Of a stretch of 64,000 nt of DNA, positions 36,737 through 45,745 are shown in pieces. Both the position numbers and the translations under genes were made by a program. The notes beneath the pieces were generated by a model that had not been told where the DNA came from, ran no database searches, and worked only from the letters and a program-made list of their open reading frames with translations. Positions within the stretch are counted from its first letter, which is position 1. Each line of letters starts with the position of its first letter. Location of the stretch: assembly GCA_937884605.1 (NCBI GenBank), contig CALGDM010000006.1:186001-250000 (forward strand), written 5' to 3'. This DNA is from an uncultured Spiribacter sp. Its GTDB lineage: Bacteria; Pseudomonadota; Gammaproteobacteria; Nitrococcales; Nitrococcaceae.

Positions 36737-37530
36737 CGGCCGGTCACTCCCAGAATCCATCCCTCGTAGACTGCAGCGGCCGCGGTCGCGGCGTCCAGGT
36801 TGGGGGCAAGGTAGGCGTCAAGCTGACTGGCCTGATCCGCTTCCTGCAGCGCGCGGGCAACGGCGTAGGCATCCTGCTGATCGGCAGTCCGCTGATCGCG
36901 CGGGTAGCCCGCCGCCCATACGGAGGGGTAGATCTCGGCGATCGCCGACCGGTCGGCCGGAATCGTCCAGCCATCGAAGGGCCAGGCATGCAAGCGGGCG
37001 CCCAGGCGATCGCGCAGTCGAGCGATCCATGGGAGCCCGGCATGGGTCGATTTGGCCACCGAACCGGGCACGTCAAAGTGGAATACCGATTTTGCCCCCA
37101 CCGGCTGCTCCGTGCGGCGGCGCCAGCGGGCGTCACCGAGTCGGGCCAGACCCTTGCCGCGCTCGCCGCGGCGGACCGATTCGACGGTGGTATCGGGATG
37201 ATCGGTTGGCCAGTGGTGGCAGAAGTCGGCAAGAAAGGCGTCCCAATCGGTTGCCACGCCGTGGGCATCAAACCACGCCTTGGGAAAGGCAAAGCCGTGG
37301 TCGATACCGACAAGGATCCGGTCACGGCTTAGTAAACGTGCCTCGAGCCACGCCGCCAATGCGCGGCGATTCCAGTGACGACGGCCGGTAGGTTCGGGCC
37401 GAATCTCGGTGGCGGGGCCACCGGCAGTGGCTTCGTAGGCGCGCAATCCGGTGAGGCCGCGCTCGGCGGTGGCCGCGCCGGAGTAGTCGATGCCGATATA
37501 GGCGTCGAAGCGAGGCCGCGCTGTGCTCAT
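36733..37530 (-). CDS. RNase H-fold-like conserved protein
   Basis: A 265-residue soluble protein that I assign only tentatively. The early motif YIGIDYSGA and the later LVGIDHGFAFP, with IAEIYPSVWAAGY near the C-terminus, recall DUF429-like proteins with an RNase H fold, where acidic residues surround a metal site. No firm function. Its start overlaps the stop of the FAD oxidase upstream (ATGA), so the two are translationally coupled. The track adds 37 codons of upstream out-of-context sequence; ATG 37530 is preferred. Confidence 0.7.
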   Translation of the reverse strand: MSTARPRFDAYIGIDYSGAATAERGLTGLRAYEATAGGPATEIRPEPTGRRHWNRRALAAWLEARLLSRDRILVGIDHGFAFPKAWFDAHGVATDWDAFLADFCHHWPTDHPDTTVESVRRGERGKGLARLGDARWRRRTEQPVGAKSVFHFDVPGSVAKSTHAGLPWIARLRDRLGARLHAWPFDGWTIPADRSAIAEIYPSVWAAGYPRDQRTADQQDAYAVARALQEADQASQLDAYLAPNLDAATAAAAVYEGWILGVTGR

Positions 37531-38606
37531 GCCACCTGGGGGCGCTGCTCGAAGGCGGCTCGGGCGGCGGCTTCGCCGGCCAGCAGGGCCCCTTCCAGCA
37601 GACCGGTGCTCTGATCCGCGGTTTCGGCCCCGCAGAACCATAGCCGGCCGCCCAGATGTGGGGCCCGCAGCGTGGCGGGTCCAACGGAGGGGTGAGCCGG
37701 TGGCTCGCGGCGGTCGGCTTCGGAGCAGATCGTGTCATCCAGTGCCCAGTCGCGAACGACAACCGCCTCCGGGTGCGCAGCCTGCGGTCCCAGACAGCGC
37801 ACAAGCTGATCAATGATCGGCTGCTCCAGCGACCCCGCCCGACGCTCGGAGAGCGGCGTCGCGACAAAGCCGAAAAGGGCGGCATCGCCATCGGCACTGG
37901 TGTGGTCATGGGCTTCGAAAAGGGGCCCGAGGCGACTGGCGATGCGGCCGGACAGGCCCGCGTCGCGCCAGAACGGATGCGCGTATCGGATGATCGCCTT
38001 GGCCTGTGCCGCCATCCACGTCGATTGTCCGGCCAGGGCTCCGGGCAGGCCGGGGTCGATCGTTGCGGGCAGCGCGATGCGCTCGGCAACGCGTCGGGGT
38101 GGGGCAGCCACCAGGACCTGGTCGGCAATCACCGCCGGGCCGGACTGACGCTCGATCTCGAGGCGACCATCGTGGCGCTGACTGATTGACTCGACCGGCG
38201 AGCCCCGCCGGATACAGTGTGCGTCGAGCGGCGCGGCCATGGCATCGACGAGTCCGCTGGGGCCGCCGACGATGCGCGCCATGCCGAACTGCCCGGGTAG
38301 CTGATGGCGCATGGGCGTTGGCGCGAATCCGTCGAGCACCGCATCACCCTGCTCGTACTGATCAAACACCGCCAGATTCAGGCGGTCCAGCCAGCGCTGG
38401 ATGCCCGGCTGGAAGGCCGGCCAGACCCATGACGGGCCGAGATCGGCAACCACGCGCCCATCGGCGTCGGCCAGCCCCTCGATGCGCCCGCCGATGCGAT
38501 CGCCGGCTTCGAGAATGAGCGGCTGGGTGCCGGCGTCAAAAGCGGTCCGCGCCGCCGTCATGCCGGCAAGCCCCGCGCCGACGATTGCCAGGTCGGTCTC
38601 GATCAT
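37527..38606 (-). CDS. FAD-dependent amine oxidase-like oxidoreductase
   Basis: A 359-residue flavoprotein. The N-terminal Rossmann motif is AIVGAGLAGMTAARTA, followed by ILEAGDRIGGRIEG, and the C-terminal FAD motif is LWFCGAETADQSTGLLEGALLAGEAAARA. The central domain resembles monoamine/polyamine oxidases, but the substrate is unclear. It is encoded in the same direction as the RNase H-like protein and 12 bases downstream of the BCCT carrier gene, so the three may form an operon. A betaine or amine substrate is a reasonable guess from that context. Confidence 0.88.
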   Translation of the reverse strand: MIETDLAIVGAGLAGMTAARTAFDAGTQPLILEAGDRIGGRIEGLADADGRVVADLGPSWVWPAFQPGIQRWLDRLNLAVFDQYEQGDAVLDGFAPTPMRHQLPGQFGMARIVGGPSGLVDAMAAPLDAHCIRRGSPVESISQRHDGRLEIERQSGPAVIADQVLVAAPPRRVAERIALPATIDPGLPGALAGQSTWMAAQAKAIIRYAHPFWRDAGLSGRIASRLGPLFEAHDHTSADGDAALFGFVATPLSERRAGSLEQPIIDQLVRCLGPQAAHPEAVVVRDWALDDTICSEADRREPPAHPSVGPATLRAPHLGGRLWFCGAETADQSTGLLEGALLAGEAAARAAFEQRPQVA

Positions 38607-38618
38607 GCGTGTCCCTTT

Positions 38619-40163
38619 CTAGCCAATGGGCTGTATATCCGATTCCGTCGATTCGTAGCGAAGCGCGCGCATCAGACTGAAGCAGCAGATCACCAGGATG
38701 ACCGCCACCGGCAGACCAGCGGCAAGTGCGCCGGTCTGCAGCCCCTGGAGCGCTGTTTCACCGCCAATCAGCAGCAGGGTGGCGGCGACGGCGCCCTCGG
38801 TAATGCCCCAGATCACGCGCTGCCGGCGCGGCGAATGCGTGGCCCCCCGCGAGATCAGCGAGTCGACCACGAAGGTCCCCGAGTCGGACGAGGTAACGAA
38901 ATACGTAGCAATGAGCAACGTTGCCAGCGCCGACGTGATCGTCGACCACGGCAGGGCGTCGAGGGTTCGGTAAAGGGCCACCGTGGTGTCCTCACTGACC
39001 GCTGCCGCAATGCCGGCGTTGCTGCCAAACACCTCCAGATGCAGGGCCGTGCCGCCAAACACCGTCAGCCAGATAAAGACGAACAGTGTCGGCAGGGCGA
39101 GGACACCGACGATGAATTCGCGAATGGTGCGCCCGCGGGAAATCCGGGCGATGAACAGCCCCACGAAGGGAGACCATGCAATCCACCAGCCCCAGTAGAA
39201 CATGGTCCAGTCCTCGTGCCACTGGGTGCCCTGCATGGCGCCTGTGGAAAGGCTCAAACTAACCAGTTGCTGAAAGTAGCCGCCCACGGAATCAAGCAGA
39301 AAACGAATCAGAAACAGAGACGGGCCGGCAATAAAAATAAACGCGAGCAACAGCAGCGCCAGGCTGAGGTTAAAGATGCTCAGCCACTTCAGGCCTCGAT
39401 CGAGCCCCGAGATCACCGAAAGCACGGCAAAACCGGTAATCGTCGCAATGATACCCACCTGCCAGGCAGCACCCACCGGCAGTCCCAGCAGCTCGTTGAG
39501 ACCGGTGTTGAGCTGCATCGCGCCAAACCCCAGTGAGGTCGCGAGACCGAATAGCGTACCGAAGACGGCCAACGTATCGATGGCGTGGCCGATGGGTCCG
39601 TGAATGCGCTCGCCGATCAGGGGATGAAAGATCGAGCGGATGGTCAGCGGCAGCTGATGGCGGAAGCTGAAGTACGCCACTGACAGGCCCAGCACCACAT
39701 ACACCGCCCAGGCGTGCAGCCCCCAGTGAAAGAAGCTGTAGATCATTGCCTGGCCGGCGGCTTCGCGCGTGCCTCCGGGTCCGGTCGGCGGGTTCTGGTA
39801 ATGCAGGATGGGTTCGGCGATGCTCCAGAACACTAGACCGATCCCCATCCCGGCACTGAACAGCATCGCAAACCAGGCCGAAAACCGAAAATGTGGGCGG
39901 TCGCCGGGCTGGCCCAGGCGGATCCGTCCGTAGCGACTCAGGCCCAGCCAGATCAGGAAGCCGACAAAAAACGTCACCACCACCAGATAGCTCCAGCCGA
40001 GGTAGGCGGTGATAAACCCGTGAATCGCCTGGAAAAGGCCTGTGGCCTGACGCGGCAGCACCACGCCGAACGCCAGAAACCCGCCGATGATCAGTGCCGA
40101 TGCGGTGAACACCGTCGGGTTAACGGTGGCAAAGAACCGCTCGCCGCGCGGCTTTTTGCGCAT
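38619..40163 (-). CDS. BCCT-family betaine/carnitine/choline transporter
   Basis: A 514-residue secondary carrier with twelve membrane segments. The family signature is visible as WTMFYWGWWIAWSPFVGLFIARISRGRTIREF, with FSAGMGIGLVFWSIAEPI and YFVTSSDSGTF. Such carriers import betaine, choline or carnitine driven by sodium or proton motive force, often in response to osmotic stress. Substrate cannot be fixed without ligand residues being compared. It adds to proXWV as a second quaternary-amine uptake route. Confidence 0.95.
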   Translation of the reverse strand: MRKKPRGERFFATVNPTVFTASALIIGGFLAFGVVLPRQATGLFQAIHGFITAYLGWSYLVVVTFFVGFLIWLGLSRYGRIRLGQPGDRPHFRFSAWFAMLFSAGMGIGLVFWSIAEPILHYQNPPTGPGGTREAAGQAMIYSFFHWGLHAWAVYVVLGLSVAYFSFRHQLPLTIRSIFHPLIGERIHGPIGHAIDTLAVFGTLFGLATSLGFGAMQLNTGLNELLGLPVGAAWQVGIIATITGFAVLSVISGLDRGLKWLSIFNLSLALLLLAFIFIAGPSLFLIRFLLDSVGGYFQQLVSLSLSTGAMQGTQWHEDWTMFYWGWWIAWSPFVGLFIARISRGRTIREFIVGVLALPTLFVFIWLTVFGGTALHLEVFGSNAGIAAAVSEDTTVALYRTLDALPWSTITSALATLLIATYFVTSSDSGTFVVDSLISRGATHSPRRQRVIWGITEGAVAATLLLIGGETALQGLQTGALAAGLPVAVILVICCFSLMRALRYESTESDIQPIG

Positions 40164-40178
40164 CAGCGGTGCTCCTGT

Positions 40179-40565
40179 CTAGTCGCGATCATCGCTCGCG
40201 ACGGCATAGGCGGCGAGCGTTTCAAAACCAATGACGGCAAGGGTTTCTTCGTGGGTAGCGGCGAGGTCGACGGGCGGTGCAACGCCCGCTCGATACGCCT
40301 CGAGCCAGCGCCCGGCACACAGGCACCAGCGATCGCCCGGCTTGAGCCCGGGGAAGTCGGCAAACGGCACGGGCGCGGTCAGATCGTTGCCGCGGCTGCG
40401 CGAGAAGGACAGGAACGCCTCGGTGACAAGGGCGCAGACCGTATGCATGCCGCCGTCGGCGTGACTGGTGTTGCAGCAGCCATCACGAAAGAATCCGGTG
40501 ATCGGGTCCTGTCCGCAGGGCTGAAGGGGACTGCCGAATACGTTAGTGCTCTTGAACTGATCCAT
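40179..40565 (-). CDS. DUF2237 family protein
   Basis: A 128-residue soluble protein matching DUF2237. Key stretches are NVFGSPLQPCGQDPITGFF, RDGCCNTSHADGG and GLKPGDRWCLCAGRWLEAY. The conserved cysteines suggest metal binding or a thiol role, although no function is established. It is 15 bases upstream of the BCCT carrier in the same direction, so it may be the first gene of that operon. Confidence 0.88.
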   Translation of the reverse strand: MDQFKSTNVFGSPLQPCGQDPITGFFRDGCCNTSHADGGMHTVCALVTEAFLSFSRSRGNDLTAPVPFADFPGLKPGDRWCLCAGRWLEAYRAGVAPPVDLAATHEETLAVIGFETLAAYAVASDDRD

Positions 40566-40664
40566 GGTGTCAGTCTACGCCTGCGGGGCTCGGGTTGCCT
40601 ATGCACAGGCAAGTGCCTACCGTTGGGAGGACACTGAGAGACGCCGACCACTGCCGGGGGACCC

Positions 40665-41033
40665 ATGAAGCGATTCGCTCTGCCGCTTGCAACCTTTGCC
40701 CTGCTGCTGGCGCTGGCCCTGGCAATGGGTGGCGCCCACGGCCACTCAATGGTCACATCCAGCGCCCCGGCCGACGGTACAACCGTCGCGGAATCGCCAG
40801 CGCGCATCGACGTCGCGTTTGACGCGCCCATGCGTATCGTCAGCGTGACGCTGCGCGGCGCCGACGGGACCGACTATGCGGTCAAGGCGGTGGGCGGTCG
40901 TTCGGCGAGTGACAGCCTTGTCGTCGAGCCGCCGAGCTTGCCCGACGGCGACTACACCCTCGAGTGGCGCGGGCTGTCCGGGGACGGACATACCCTCTCG
41001 GAAACCCTTTCCTTTACGGTCGGTGAGCGCTGA
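40665..41033 (+). CDS. copC: CopC-type copper-binding protein
   Basis: A 122-residue periplasmic protein with a Sec signal peptide of about 26 residues (MKRFALPLATFALLLALALA) ending near GAHG. The mature chain begins with HSMVTSSAPADG, the N-terminal His being a Cu(II) ligand in CopC proteins, and ends in a DGHTLSETLSFTV segment with a further His. The immunoglobulin-like fold is implied by the alternating strand pattern. It is followed directly by copD, the standard pairing for copper uptake or sequestration. Ribosome site GGGGGA stands just before the ATG. Confidence 0.92.
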   Translation: MKRFALPLATFALLLALALAMGGAHGHSMVTSSAPADGTTVAESPARIDVAFDAPMRIVSVTLRGADGTDYAVKAVGGRSASDSLVVEPPSLPDGDYTLEWRGLSGDGHTLSETLSFTVGER

Positions 41034-41915
41034 GTGCTCGAAGTCGTTGCCGGGATAACCGGCTTCGATGGCCTTGTCATCGCCCTTAAGGCGATGACAT
41101 ATGGTGCCTTGCTGGTGGCGGCCGGCTCCATTCTGGTCAGCCTGACCATCGCCGGGGTGCCCTTGCAGGAGCGCCGTTTTCTGCGCCGGGTTGCGGCGGG
41201 TCTCGCGCCAGCCATTCTTGTAGCGCTGCTGGCCCGGCTGATGCTCGAGGCGGTCTTCCTGGCCGGCAACGATTGGTCTGCGGCCCTGGATGCCCAGCTG
41301 CTGGGCCTGCTGGCCACCGGCCCGATGGGCAAGACACTGGGGCTACAGGGGCTCGGCGCCGGGTTACTGGTCGCTGCGCTGATGCCCGGCACAAGGGGTG
41401 TCGTCGTATCGCTGGTGGGTGTTGCGCTGATTGCCGGGGCGTTTGCCTTTGGGGGGCATGTCAGCAACACGCCAAGCGCGCTGGATAACGCGCTGCTGGT
41501 CGTTCACATGCTCTGCCTGGCGTTCTGGGTGGGTATATTCCTGCCGCTCGAGCGCTTGAGCACTCAGCCCGGCGATGCCGCCGCGCGGGTCGCCGATGAT
41601 TTTGGTGAAAAGGCACCGGTGGTCGTCGGGCTTTTGCTGGTGGCGGGGGCGCTGACCCTCGATCGCCTGACCGGGGGCGTGATAGCGGCCCTGCAGACAC
41701 CCTATGGCCAGCTCTTTGCGCTCAAGCTCGTGACCTTTGCGGGGGTGCTGTGGCTTGCCGCGCTGAACAAGCGCCGCTACACGCCGGCGCTGATCGCCGA
41801 GCGTCCCGGCGCGCGGCGGCGATTGCGTCGGTCGCTGCACATCGAGGCAGCGGCCATTGGAGTCATTGTGCTGGTAAGCGCGTCCCTTACGACGCTGACG
41901 GGGCCGAGCGGTTGA
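41034..41915 (+). CDS. copD: CopD-family membrane protein
   Basis: A 293-residue inner-membrane protein with about eight helices. Conserved copper-associated histidines include HVSNTPSALDNALLVVHMLCLAFW. It likely moves copper with CopC from the periplasm into the cytoplasm. The start is GTG 41034, directly after the copC stop. The 3' end overlaps the convergent esterase gene by 29 bases. Confidence 0.88.
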   Translation: MLEVVAGITGFDGLVIALKAMTYGALLVAAGSILVSLTIAGVPLQERRFLRRVAAGLAPAILVALLARLMLEAVFLAGNDWSAALDAQLLGLLATGPMGKTLGLQGLGAGLLVAALMPGTRGVVVSLVGVALIAGAFAFGGHVSNTPSALDNALLVVHMLCLAFWVGIFLPLERLSTQPGDAAARVADDFGEKAPVVVGLLLVAGALTLDRLTGGVIAALQTPYGQLFALKLVTFAGVLWLAALNKRRYTPALIAERPGARRRLRRSLHIEAAAIGVIVLVSASLTTLTGPSG

Positions 41916-42480
41916 GATAGGCCGCAATGCCGTCAAGGGCATCGCTCATGTGCTCGAAGCGGTGGGAGCCCCCTTCAAAAACCAGCGCCTCGCCCAGCGA
42001 CGCGTACCGGGCCAGAGTGGCGCGGGCGTCCAGCAGCTCGTCGGCGGTATCCAGCACCAGCAATGGCGCGATCGGATAATCCGCTGGATGGGTGGACAGG
42101 GCAGTCCCCCGGTAAGAATCGATGGCGGCCGACGTGAGCGTTTTCGGTGGCTGCTCGGGTAGCTTGTAGTTCTCCAGGGTCATGTCGCGGTAATGCGCCA
42201 GCGCCCAGTGCGGGTCGCAGCTCGGGTTGACCATGATGGCGGGGCGCGCCAGGCGCTGGCCCATGACGGCAGCAAAGTAGCCGCCCAGGGATGTACCGAT
42301 GAACGCCGTGGCTTCGCCTTCCACCGACTGTGCGGTGATTGACTCGATGATGGCCTCGCGGGAGGCGAAGCTGTCGTAGTTGATGCGATTAACGTCAAAG
42401 CGGGTGGCCAGTTCGCCGACCTTGGTGTCGGTCTCGAGGGCGGCGGAGTTAAAGCCGTGCAGGTAGTTCAATGTGATCAT
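41887..42480 (-). CDS. YqiA-like alpha/beta-hydrolase
   Basis: A 197-residue alpha/beta-hydrolase of the UPF0227/YqiA group. The start MITLNYLHGFNSAA carries the HGF oxyanion motif; the nucleophile elbow is FIGTSLGGYFA, the acid is in LVLDTADELL and the catalytic His in GGSHRFEH. Esterase activity toward short acyl substrates is known for E. coli YqiA. The track extends the ORF 157 codons upstream through the riboswitch region; ATG 42480 has GAGAG upstream and gives the family length. Confidence 0.9.
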   Translation of the reverse strand: MITLNYLHGFNSAALETDTKVGELATRFDVNRINYDSFASREAIIESITAQSVEGEATAFIGTSLGGYFAAVMGQRLARPAIMVNPSCDPHWALAHYRDMTLENYKLPEQPPKTLTSAAIDSYRGTALSTHPADYPIAPLLVLDTADELLDARATLARYASLGEALVFEGGSHRFEHMSDALDGIAAYLNRSAPSAS

Positions 42481-42534
42481 TCGGTCTCTCGGCGATTGCA
42501 TTCGGTATTCAAAGACGGGACACTTCAATCCTAG

Positions 42535-42721
42535 CGCAGGTGGGAGAGTTCGGCATTCGATGCCGGCGCCGAAGGAGCAACCGCCCCGGAATCTCTCAGG
42601 CATCCGGACCGTCTGCGTGCTGACTATTCCGAAAAGCAGTCGGCCGATTGGCTCGACTCGCCGAAGGAGCAAGCGAAGCGAGTAGGATCGTTTCGTCAAT
42701 CTCTCAGGCACCAGGACGGAA
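42535..42721 (+). promoter_or_regulatory. tandem glycine riboswitch
   Basis: Two copies of the glycine-aptamer core are present: CGCCGAAGGAGCAA (42568 and 42659 area) and AATCTCTCAGGCA (42590 and 42698 area). Aptamer 1 closes with CGCAG (42535-42539)/CTGCG (42613-42617). Aptamer 2 has a P3b hairpin CGAAGCGA/TCGTTTCG, a CCGTC/GACGG outer stem and a less canonical 5' P2 strand. A hairpin with no T run follows, before the ATG of the DadA-type gene, so regulation is more likely translational or RNA stability than termination. Strong motif evidence. Confidence 0.93.
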
Positions 42722-42777
42722 GGGGCACGGATCGCCAACGGGCGATGGGTGCACACAACCTGACTGGGAGTACGATG

Positions 42778-44034
42778 ATGAACCATATCGCAGTCATCGG
42801 CGGCGGAATCACCGGCATCACCACGGCCTATGCCCTGACCAACCGCGGCTTTAACGTCACGGTTTTCGAGCGCAATCGTTACGCCGGCATGGAAACTTCC
42901 TTTGCCAATGGTGGGCAGCTTTCGGCGTCCAACGCCGAGGTCTGGAACCACTGGCCGACCATTCTCAAGGGACTGCGCTGGATGCTGCGCTCGGACGCGC
43001 CCCTGTTGGTCAACCCCAAACCCTCATGGCACAAGCTCAGCTGGTTTGCCGAGTTTGTCGCGGCCACCCGGCGCTATGCCCACAACACCACCGAAACGGC
43101 GCGGCTTGCGATCGAGGCGCGGGATTATCTGTTTGACTGGGGCCGCCGCGAGGGGATTGATTTTGACCTCGAGCGCCGCGGCATCCTGCATATCTATCGG
43201 CAGCAGGCCGACTTTGACCATGCCGCGCAGGTCACGCGTCACCTGGCCGCCGGTGGCCTCGAGCGGCGCGCCGTCTCGCCCGAGGAAATGCGCCGTCTCG
43301 AACCCAACCTCGCCGGCGAGTACTACGCCGGTTTCTATACCGAGAGCGATTCCACCGGCGATATCCACAAGTTCACCCACGGGCTGGCCCAGGTGCTCGA
43401 AGCGCGTGGCGTATCGATGCGCTATGACTGCGCTATCGAGGATGTCGGCACTGCCGGGGCCGGCCCCTGGGTGCAGACCGCCGCCGGCCGCGAGTCCTTT
43501 GACGGCGTAGTGGTCTGTGCGGGTGTCGCCAGTCGCGGGCTGGCGTCCCGGCTGGGTGATCGCGTCAACGTCTACCCGGTCAAGGGCTACTCGATCACGG
43601 TCAATCTGGAAGACGCCGCCTCGCAGGAGGCCGCGCCGTGGATGAGCCTGCTCGATGACGAGACCAAGCTGGTCTCGAGCCGGCTTGGCAACGACCGCTT
43701 CCGGGTTGCCGGCACGGCGGAGTTCAATGGCTATAACCGCAACATCCGCCAGGATCGGATCGAGCCGCTGCTGAAGTGGGTTGAGACCTGTTTTCCGGGG
43801 GTGAGCACCCGCCAGGCGGTGCCCTGGGCCGGTCTACGGCCGATGATGCCGGATATGATGCCGCGAGTGGGGGCGGGGCGACGCCCGGGTGTTTTCTACA
43901 ACACCGGCCACGGGCATCTGGGCTGGACGCTGTCCGCCATCACCGCCGAGCAGGTCGCCGAGACCGTCGAGGCGGCCGCGGCACAGCCCGTTTCGGCGCC
44001 CGGGATCAGGGCCGCCGGTACCAGAACCAGCTGA
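42778..44034 (+). CDS. DadA-type FAD amino-acid dehydrogenase
   Basis: A 418-residue FAD-dependent oxidoreductase of the D-amino-acid dehydrogenase (DadA) / glycine-oxidase fold. The N-terminal dinucleotide motif is IAVIGGGITGITTAYAL, the DadA-type segment is SFANGGQLSASNAEVW and the C-terminal signature is GVFYNTGHGHLGWTLS. It oxidises amino acids to imino acids, passing electrons to quinone. The tandem glycine riboswitch upstream suggests glycine, or an amino acid tied to glycine levels, as the true substrate. ATG 42778 is preferred over 42775 because GGGAG is seven bases before it. The 3' end overlaps the convergent glycosyltransferase gene by 29 bases. Confidence 0.9.
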   Translation: MNHIAVIGGGITGITTAYALTNRGFNVTVFERNRYAGMETSFANGGQLSASNAEVWNHWPTILKGLRWMLRSDAPLLVNPKPSWHKLSWFAEFVAATRRYAHNTTETARLAIEARDYLFDWGRREGIDFDLERRGILHIYRQQADFDHAAQVTRHLAAGGLERRAVSPEEMRRLEPNLAGEYYAGFYTESDSTGDIHKFTHGLAQVLEARGVSMRYDCAIEDVGTAGAGPWVQTAAGRESFDGVVVCAGVASRGLASRLGDRVNVYPVKGYSITVNLEDAASQEAAPWMSLLDDETKLVSSRLGNDRFRVAGTAEFNGYNRNIRQDRIEPLLKWVETCFPGVSTRQAVPWAGLRPMMPDMMPRVGAGRRPGVFYNTGHGHLGWTLSAITAEQVAETVEAAAAQPVSAPGIRAAGTRTS

Positions 44035-44719
44035 GGCGCTTGAAACGCCCGGCCCACGGGAATACCACGAAGGTGGCCAGCACCAGGGCGTGTTGCCAGG
44101 GCCGGAACCAATCCATCTTGCGGGCCGAGCTGATCACGGGCGGGCAATCGAGGATGGTGAAGCGGCGGTTGTGCGGGCGGCCTACACGGTCGAGCTTTCT
44201 TGAATAGCCGATTTCGTCGCCGGCGTAGAGACGCTCGCTGAACCCGCCAATGGCGGCATGTTCCGATGCCCGGGCAAAAACGAAGCAGCCGGCGGCGAGG
44301 CGCAGATGTCGAGAAAGCCCGTTCCAGGCCGCCAGGCCCAGCCGCTGGGGCGTGGACTGCAGTCGATCAAAGCCGATCGGGGCGCCGCCACCCACGCAGC
44401 CCTCATCCATGGCGGCGCGCATTGCCTGCAGCGCATCGGCCGTCACGCTTGTATCGGCATCCACGAACAGTAACCAGTCGCTATCGGCAGCTTCGGCGCC
44501 GGCATTTCGCACCCGGGCGATCCGGTGCTCGGGCTCATTCACAACCCGGGCACCGGCGCGGGCGGCGACCGCGGCTGTGGCGTCGGTGGAGGCGTTATCC
44601 ACCACAATGATATCCGCCTCGAGTCCCGCCTCCTGCAGGGCCAGCCGCAGGGTCTGCAGGGTGGCGGGCAGGTAGTCGGCCTCGTTCCAGGCCGGGATGA
44701 TCACCGATAGATCAGGCAT
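44006..44719 (-). CDS. family 2 glycosyltransferase
   Basis: A 237-residue GT-A fold transferase. The start MPDLSVIIPAWNEADYL, the IIVVDNASTDAT segment and the DxD-type LLFVDADTS are family 2 signatures; GGFSERLYAGDEIGYSRKL supplies the acceptor loop. A hydrophobic C-terminal segment (WQHALVLATFVVFPWAG) may anchor it to the membrane. It starts inside the LysR gene end (8-base overlap), so it is likely co-transcribed with it. Role in a surface glycan is plausible but not shown. Confidence 0.88.
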   Translation of the reverse strand: MPDLSVIIPAWNEADYLPATLQTLRLALQEAGLEADIIVVDNASTDATAAVAARAGARVVNEPEHRIARVRNAGAEAADSDWLLFVDADTSVTADALQAMRAAMDEGCVGGGAPIGFDRLQSTPQRLGLAAWNGLSRHLRLAAGCFVFARASEHAAIGGFSERLYAGDEIGYSRKLDRVGRPHNRRFTILDCPPVISSARKMDWFRPWQHALVLATFVVFPWAGRFKRLSWFWYRRP

Positions 44720-45617
44720 GGTGGGCCTCCAGCGTTGCGCGAAGCCAGCGCTCGAATGTCTCGAGCGGACCGGTCGAGGACGCCGCGGGTGGGCGGACCC
44801 ACCAGTAGGACTGGGTGCCGGGGACTCGGGTTTCAAACAGTTGCACCAGGCGTCCGGCGGCCAGGTCATCGGCCACCATGTGCCAGTCGGCGATGGTGGC
44901 GCCCAGACCGGCGGTGGCCGCCTCGATGGCCAGATCGAGGGTGTCGAACTCGAACCCCTTGCCCGCATCCACCCCTTCGATGCCGGCGGCATCCAGCCAG
45001 TGTTGCCAGGACAGGTACCGGCCCTCGCGTTTTAAGACATGCAGCAGCGTGGCCTCGGCGAGCATGACCGTGCCGTCGCGTCGGGTCAGGGCCTGCTGGA
45101 CGGCCGGTGCCGCCACCGCCACATGCTGCTCCGAGAACAGATGGCTGCTATGCAGATCGGGCCAGTCGCCGGTGCCAAAGCGGATGGCGGCATCCAGCTC
45201 ATCACGCTGTGACAGTCGGTCCTTGGCCTCGGTTCGAATCGACAGGACCAGCGTGGGGTCCAGCGCCCGCAGACGATGCAGTCGGGGCATTACCCAGCGG
45301 CTCGCCAGCGTGCTGGGGATGTTGAGTGCCAGTCGCCGGCGGTGGCGCCCTCCGCGCAGATCGCCCACGGTCTGGCGCATCTGCTCGAGGGATGCCGCGA
45401 CGGTTTCCATCAACCGCTCGCCGCTGGGTGTCAGGCTTGTCTGCCGAGGCCCGCGCACCACCAGCGTCTCGCCAAGCTCGCGCTCGAGTTGCTTGAGCTG
45501 GCGCGATACGGCACCCGGAGTGACATGCAGGACCGCAGCGGCGCGAGTGATCGAGCGGCAGCGGGCCACGACCTCGAACGCCTTCAACGCATTCAGGGAT
45601 GGCAGATCAGTGGGCAT
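44712..45617 (-). CDS. LysR-family transcriptional regulator (GcvA-like)
   Basis: A 301-residue LysR regulator. The N-terminal helix-turn-helix reads ALKAFEVVARCRSITRAAAVLHVTPGAVSRQLKQLE and the C-terminal ligand-binding fold follows. The pattern of the binding domain (for example DLHSSHLFSEQHVAV) is close to GcvA-type regulators. It is divergent from the aldehyde-dehydrogenase operon with about 128 bp between the starts, the usual layout for a local activator. It probably controls that operon. The track adds 75 codons; ATG 45617 is the better start. Confidence 0.92.
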   Translation of the reverse strand: MPTDLPSLNALKAFEVVARCRSITRAAAVLHVTPGAVSRQLKQLERELGETLVVRGPRQTSLTPSGERLMETVAASLEQMRQTVGDLRGGRHRRRLALNIPSTLASRWVMPRLHRLRALDPTLVLSIRTEAKDRLSQRDELDAAIRFGTGDWPDLHSSHLFSEQHVAVAAPAVQQALTRRDGTVMLAEATLLHVLKREGRYLSWQHWLDAAGIEGVDAGKGFEFDTLDLAIEAATAGLGATIADWHMVADDLAAGRLVQLFETRVPGTQSYWWVRPPAASSTGPLETFERWLRATLEAHHA

Positions 45618-45745
45618 GAACGGGCGTCCCGGGGCAGTTTTGAATAAAGCGCAAGTCAGGTCGGCGATTTTATCGATTGAGTCGGGATTGAGGGCGCTGA
45701 TACTACTGATGATGTTTACTTCAGCGCAAAGGATGAGCCGATAAT

